A stretch of 17,726 bases of DNA from an uncultured Eubacteriales bacterium (GTDB lineage Bacteria; Bacillota; Clostridia; Oscillospirales; Oscillospiraceae): contig UQGU01000047.1 in NCBI GenBank assembly GCA_900540635.1, forward strand, positions 1-17,726, read 5' to 3'. Positions 14,577 to 17,726 of the stretch are shown in pieces. Position numbers and translations under genes: made by a program. Under the pieces are notes generated by a model. The model ran no database searches, was not told the origin of the DNA, and saw nothing but the letters and a program-made list of their open reading frames with translations. Numbering within the stretch: position 1 is the first letter of the stretch; each line of letters opens with the position of its first letter.

Positions 14577-15274
14577 ATTTGTGGCAGCGGTTTCGTCAGT
14601 GGCTGCAGGGAGAGCAGACCGTCTATTATATCGGCGGCAGCGATGTCCTGCCCCCGCCGCTGAAGGGCGAGGCGGAGCGTCAGGCCATTGAAGGCCTGGG
14701 CAGGGGAGAGGAGGCGGCGCGGCAGACACTGGTGGAGCATAACCTTCGCCTTGTGGTTTATATCGCCAGACGTTTCGAGAACACCGGTACAAGCCTGGAA
14801 GACCTGATATCCATTGGCACCATCGGGCTCATGAAGGCCATTGGAACCTATCGCATGGAGAAGAACATCAAGCTGGCAACCTATGCCTCCCGATGCATTG
14901 AAAACGAGATTTTGATGCACATCCGGAAAATATCCAATCAGAAGGCAGAGATTTCCTTGGATGAGCCCATCAACCAGGATGGGGACGGGAATGAATTGCT
15001 GCTTTCGGACATTCTGGGAACGGGTGAGGACGAGATTTTTGCGCCCCTGGAGGCTGCGGCAGACCTGACAGCCCTTCGGCAGGCCCTGGGAGAGCTGCCG
15101 GGCCGGGAACGGGAGCTTATTGGAATGCGCTATGGATTGGACGGGCAAAAAGAACTGACCCAGAAGGAGATTGCCCAAAAGCTTGGAATATCCCAGTCCT
15201 ACATTTCAAGACTGGAAAAAAAGATCCTGGGAAAGCTGCGAAGGGAGTTCCAGCGGCAGATGAGCTGCGCATAA
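14573..15274 (+). CDS. sigE: RNA polymerase sporulation-specific sigma-E factor (pro-form)
   Basis: SigE directs early mother-cell transcription during sporulation and is made as an inactive precursor. The protein has 233 residues. The N-terminal pro-region (about 1-27) contains YYIGGSDVLPPPL (18-30), the conserved stretch around the SpoIIGA cleavage site. Region 2 runs from about 50 to 120 (HNLRLVVYIARRFENTG, EDLISIGTIGLMKAI, KLATYASRCIENEILM). Region 4 ends with the helix-turn-helix TQKEIAQKLGISQSYISRLE (196-215). AGGAGG lies eight bases before the start, within the spoIIGA end. SigK is the closest alternative, but direct linkage to spoIIGA favours SigE. sigG, which often follows sigE, is absent here; rex is next. 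Confidence 0.96.
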   Translation: MNLWQRFRQWLQGEQTVYYIGGSDVLPPPLKGEAERQAIEGLGRGEEAARQTLVEHNLRLVVYIARRFENTGTSLEDLISIGTIGLMKAIGTYRMEKNIKLATYASRCIENEILMHIRKISNQKAEISLDEPINQDGDGNELLLSDILGTGEDEIFAPLEAAADLTALRQALGELPGRERELIGMRYGLDGQKELTQKEIAQKLGISQSYISRLEKKILGKLRREFQRQMSCA

Positions 15275-15296
15275 TACCATTAAAAAATACTTATAA

Positions 15297-15314
15297 TTGT
15301 ATCGATAAAAACAA
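15297..15314. promoter_or_regulatory. Possible Rex-like operator upstream of rex
   Basis: TTGTATCGATAAAAACAA is 18 bases with TTGT and AACAA ends, the length and outer arms of the clostridial Rex site (TTGTTAA-N4-TTAACAA), but the inner positions differ. It lies about 34 bases upstream of the rex -35 box. Rex autoregulation is common, so it is a candidate only. Confidence 0.3.
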
Positions 15315-15347
15315 TGGAGAATTGCGAAAAATAATGGGGAGTGCTTC

Positions 15348-15376
15348 TTGAAAAACCTGGGATAGAGTGGTATAAT
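15348..15376 (+). promoter_or_regulatory. SigA-type promoter of rex
   Basis: TTGAAA (15348-15353), exactly 17 bases, then a perfect TATAAT (15371-15376). The predicted start is near 15383, giving a leader of about 50 bases that contains the ATCGATA repeats. Confidence 0.85.
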
Positions 15377-15422
15377 CGATAAAAAATGATATCGATAGAA
15401 AAATATATCGATAAAAGAGGAG
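15375..15422. repeat. Three ATCGATA direct repeats at a 16-base period between the rex promoter and start
   Basis: ATCGATA occurs at 15375, 15391 and 15407, exactly 16 bases apart, each followed by an A-rich linker (AAAAATGAT, GAAAAATAT, AAAGAGGAG). A fourth copy is at 15301. The core ATCGAT is itself palindromic. The first copy overlaps the last two bases of the -10 box and the third ends just before the ribosome binding site. Confidence 0.8.
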
Positions 15423-15433
15423 CGAAGAATCAA

Positions 15434-16078
15434 ATGGAACGCAATGTGAAAGTCTCTAAGGCCGTTTTGAAGCGGCTTCCCGGTTATCTCGCCTATCTGA
15501 AAAGTCTGCCGGATTCGGCTCCGGCCAATATTTCCGCAACGGCGCTGGCCAACGCTCTGGATATGGGCGAGGTGCAGGTGCGCAAGGACCTGGCCATTGT
15601 CTCCGATGGCGGCCGCCCCAAGGTTGGCTACCAGAGAGAAGCTCTGATCGACGATATCGAGCAGTTCCTGGGTTATGACAATACCACGGATGCGGTGCTC
15701 ATCGGTGCGGGCAAGCTGGGTCTGGCTCTGATGGCCTACAGCGGCTTCGAGGCCTATGGCCTGAACATCCAGGCGGCCTTCGATGTGGCCCCCTCTATGG
15801 AAAAGACCGAGGATGGCCAGCCCATCTATCCCATCACCAAGCTGGAGCACTACTGTAAGCTCCATAAGGTGCTCATGGGCATCATCACCGTGCCCGCCTC
15901 CGCAGCCCAGGAGGTTGCCAATATGCTCATTGCCGGCGGCGTCAAGGCAATCTGGAATTTCGCTCCCACCCATTTGGATGTGCCGGACAATATTCTGGTG
16001 CAGAACGAGAATATGGCCACCTCCCTGGCGGTCCTATCCGTCCATCTGCGGGCAGCCATCAAGGAAGAGAAAAAGTAA
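15434..16078 (+). CDS. rex: Redox-sensing transcriptional repressor Rex
   Basis: Rex is a dimeric repressor that senses the NADH/NAD+ ratio and controls fermentation and respiration genes. The protein has 214 residues, the normal length. The N-terminal winged helix (about 1-75) includes KAVLKRLPGYLAYL (9-22), ISATALANALDM (33-44) and VQVRKDLA (47-54). The Rossmann domain starts VLIGAGKLGLALMAY (88-102; family GxGxLG) with AAFDVAP at 114-120, and continues to the domain-swapped C-terminal helix. ATG at 15434 is chosen because it gives the canonical MERNVKVSKAVLKRLP start; GAGGAG is 11 bases upstream, rather far. The upstream ATG at 15386 lacks a binding site and lies inside the repeats. The usual YFGEFG wing is IVSDGG here, so operator preference could differ. 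Confidence 0.95.
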   Translation: MERNVKVSKAVLKRLPGYLAYLKSLPDSAPANISATALANALDMGEVQVRKDLAIVSDGGRPKVGYQREALIDDIEQFLGYDNTTDAVLIGAGKLGLALMAYSGFEAYGLNIQAAFDVAPSMEKTEDGQPIYPITKLEHYCKLHKVLMGIITVPASAAQEVANMLIAGGVKAIWNFAPTHLDVPDNILVQNENMATSLAVLSVHLRAAIKEEKK

Positions 16079-16085
16079 TGAAAAA

Positions 16086-16130
16086 TCTCCCGGATACCGT
16101 ACAATGAGCGGTATCCGGGAGAACTTTTTT
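16086..16130. terminator. Bidirectional terminator between rex and glnS
   Basis: A perfect 14-bp stem (TCTCCCGGATACCG with CGGTATCCGGGAGA, nine-base loop) is followed on the plus strand by ACTTTTTT. On the minus strand it is followed by TTTTTCATTAC, so it serves both rex and the convergent glnS. Confidence 0.94.
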
Positions 16131-16136
16131 GCAGGA

Positions 16137-17726
16137 TTACTTTCCGGGCTTGAAGCTGTCCTTCAGGCTGACAGAGCGGTTGAAGACCAGGTGCTCCGGG
16201 GCGGAATCCTTGCTGTCCGGGCAGAAGTAGCCCAGACGCATGAACTGATAGGATTCGGGGGCCTTGGCGCTTCTCAGAGAGGCCTCTGCCTTGCAGTGGG
16301 TGAGCACCTCCAGAGAGTTGGGGTTCAGGCAGGCCAGGAAATCCTTTCCGGCGGCATCGGGATCGGGGTCGTCAAAGAGGTTGCTGTACTGGCGGACCTC
16401 GCAGTCCACGCAGTTGTTGGCATCAACCCAGTGGATGGTAGCGCCCTTGATCTTCCGGCCGTCAGCGGGATCGCCGCCCCGGCTGTTGGGATCGTAGGTT
16501 GCCAGAACTTCAATAACCTTGCCGCTTTCATCCGTGACGCAGCCGGTGCACTGGATGACGTAGGCACCCTTCAGGCGGCACTCGGGGCCGTCGGGGTACA
16601 GACGCTTGTATTTGGGAATGGGCTGTGCCAGGAAGTCGTCCCGCTCGATCCAGAGGTCACGGGAGAAGCTGATTTCCCGGGTACCGGCCTCGGCATCGTT
16701 GGGATTGTTCTCCACCTGGAAGGTCTCGCTCTGGCCCTCGGGGTAGTTGGTAATGGTCAGCTTCACGGGGTCAAGAACGGTCATGACCCGCTTGGCGGTC
16801 TCATTCAGATCCTCCCGCAGGCAGTGCTCCAGGAACGCAAACTCGATGGTGTTGGGGGACTTGGCAACGCCAACCCGGTCACAGAAGTTGCGGATGGAGG
16901 CGGGGGTGTAGCCCCGGCGGCGCAGGCCGCAGAGGGTGGGCATTCGGGGATCGTCCCAGCCGGAGACATAGCCGTTTTCCACCAGGGCGCGGAGCTTCCG
17001 TTTGGAGAGCACCGTGTGATCAATGCCCAGCCGGGCAAACTCGATCTGCCGGGGGTGATTGGGAACGGAGACGTGCTCTACCACCCAGTTGTACAGGGGG
17101 CGGTGGTTCTCAAATTCCAGAGAGCACAGAGAGTGGGTGATTCCTTCCAGGGCGTCCTGGATGGGGTGGGCAAAATCGTACATGGGGTAGATGCACCACT
17201 TGTCGCCCTGACGGTGATGGTGCATATGGCGAATCCGGTAGATCACAGGGTCGCGCATATTGAAGTTGCCGGAGGCCAGGTCGATTTTGGCACGAAGGGT
17301 ATACTTGTTGTCCTCAAACTCACCGGCCCGCATCCGGGCAAACAGGTCCAGGCTCTCCTCAATGGGACGGTCCCGATAGGGGGAGACGGCAGGGGTATTC
17401 AGGTCGCCCCGGTATTCCTTGAACTGCTCGGGAGTCAGCTCACAGACATAGGCCAGGCCCTTTTTGATGAGCTCCACGGCATATTCATAGTCTTTCTCAA
17501 AGTAGTCGGAGCCATAGAAGAACCGGTCGCCCCAGTCAAAGCCCAGCCAGTGAATGTCCTCCTTGATGGCCTCTACAAACTCCACATCCTCCTTGGTGGG
17601 GTTTGTGTCGTCCATACGCAGGTTGCACATGCCGCCGAACTTTTCGGCAGTACCGAAGTCGATGATCAGGGCCTTGCAGTGGCCGATGTGCAGATAGCCG
17701 TTGGGCTCCGGCGGGAAACGGGTGTG
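16137..17726 (-). CDS. glnS: Glutaminyl-tRNA synthetase (5' end beyond window)
   Basis: GlnRS charges tRNA-Gln directly with glutamine in the cytoplasm, a class I enzyme. 529 residues are visible; the family is about 550, so roughly 25-30 N-terminal residues lie past the right edge. Immediately inside the edge is PPEPNGYLHIGHCKAL with the HIGH motif (about 17679-17690), then FGGMCNLRMDDTNP. The KMSKS-equivalent is VLSKRK (about visible residues 239-244, near 17012). Between them YPMYDFAHPIQDALEGITHS is characteristic of GlnRS rather than GluRS. The C-terminal anticodon-binding beta-barrels are complete, ending LKDSFKPGK. It converges on rex across a shared terminator. GlnRS is not universal in Firmicutes, many of which use GluRS plus GatCAB. 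Confidence 0.97.
   Translation of the reverse strand, partial: HTRFPPEPNGYLHIGHCKALIIDFGTAEKFGGMCNLRMDDTNPTKEDVEFVEAIKEDIHWLGFDWGDRFFYGSDYFEKDYEYAVELIKKGLAYVCELTPEQFKEYRGDLNTPAVSPYRDRPIEESLDLFARMRAGEFEDNKYTLRAKIDLASGNFNMRDPVIYRIRHMHHHRQGDKWCIYPMYDFAHPIQDALEGITHSLCSLEFENHRPLYNWVVEHVSVPNHPRQIEFARLGIDHTVLSKRKLRALVENGYVSGWDDPRMPTLCGLRRRGYTPASIRNFCDRVGVAKSPNTIEFAFLEHCLREDLNETAKRVMTVLDPVKLTITNYPEGQSETFQVENNPNDAEAGTREISFSRDLWIERDDFLAQPIPKYKRLYPDGPECRLKGAYVIQCTGCVTDESGKVIEVLATYDPNSRGGDPADGRKIKGATIHWVDANNCVDCEVRQYSNLFDDPDPDAAGKDFLACLNPNSLEVLTHCKAEASLRSAKAPESYQFMRLGYFCPDSKDSAPEHLVFNRSVSLKDSFKPGK

Noticed and set aside
15386..15433. An upstream in-frame ATG that would extend Rex by 16 residues
   Set aside because: It lies within the ATCGATA repeats almost at the predicted transcript start, has no ribosome binding site, and the added residues are not typical of Rex.

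Overview
The window reads as part of the chromosome of a G+C-rich, endospore-forming Clostridia species, most likely a gut member of the Oscillospiraceae/Ruminococcaceae. The basis is the spoIIGA-sigE sporulation pair, a Rex redox regulator, pyruvate:ferredoxin oxidoreductase, Tex, a DUF951 protein, strong AGGAGG ribosome binding sites and SigA-type promoters. The genus is inferred; no marker in the window fixes it. Nothing looks like a phage, transposon, CRISPR array, rRNA or tRNA.

Layout, left to right. (1) 1-1157 is the 3' end of pyruvate:ferredoxin oxidoreductase. It is followed by a terminator and a 52-codon HypC-like OB-fold protein (1239-1397). (2) 1453-5437, minus strand, carries a membrane-anchored leucine-rich-repeat surface protein with its own near-perfect promoter, and upstream of it the RNA-binding protein Tex. 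(3) Divergent from tex are a DEAD-box RNA helicase and a one-base-overlapping DprA/Smf-like gene (5579-7653). (4) purF (7860-9284) sits behind a promoter and a leader that is almost entirely one terminator-type hairpin. (5) 9333-9770, minus strand, is a remnant of glutamate synthase in which pieces of gltB and the 3' end of gltD have been joined in frame. (6) 9898-12060 is a two-gene G3E GTPase operon: a CobW-like metallochaperone with an extreme His/Asp insert, then a divergent GTPase fused to a TIGR03943/DUF1980-like domain. (7) 12124-13580 is rarA plus a DUF951 gene. (8) 13812-15274 is spoIIGA-sigE, overlapping by four bases. (9) 15434-16078 is rex, preceded by a consensus promoter and three ATCGATA elements at an exact 16-base period. 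(10) 16137-17726, minus strand, is glutaminyl-tRNA synthetase, cut by the right edge.

How the genes fit together. PFOR makes reduced ferredoxin, acetyl-CoA and CO2, and Rex normally tunes fermentative genes to the NADH/NAD+ ratio. PurF opens purine synthesis. RarA, Tex, the DEAD-box helicase and the DprA-like protein are nucleic-acid housekeeping genes. SpoIIGA and pro-SigmaE form the membrane protease and substrate that start the mother-cell sporulation programme. The two G3E GTPases look like a metal-allocation module.

The items most worth a second look are the collapsed gltB-gltD remnant, the purF leader hairpin, the 16-base iterons before rex, the His-rich GTPase pair and the HypC-like mini-protein. 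I did not find a clear, wholly undescribed multi-gene system.
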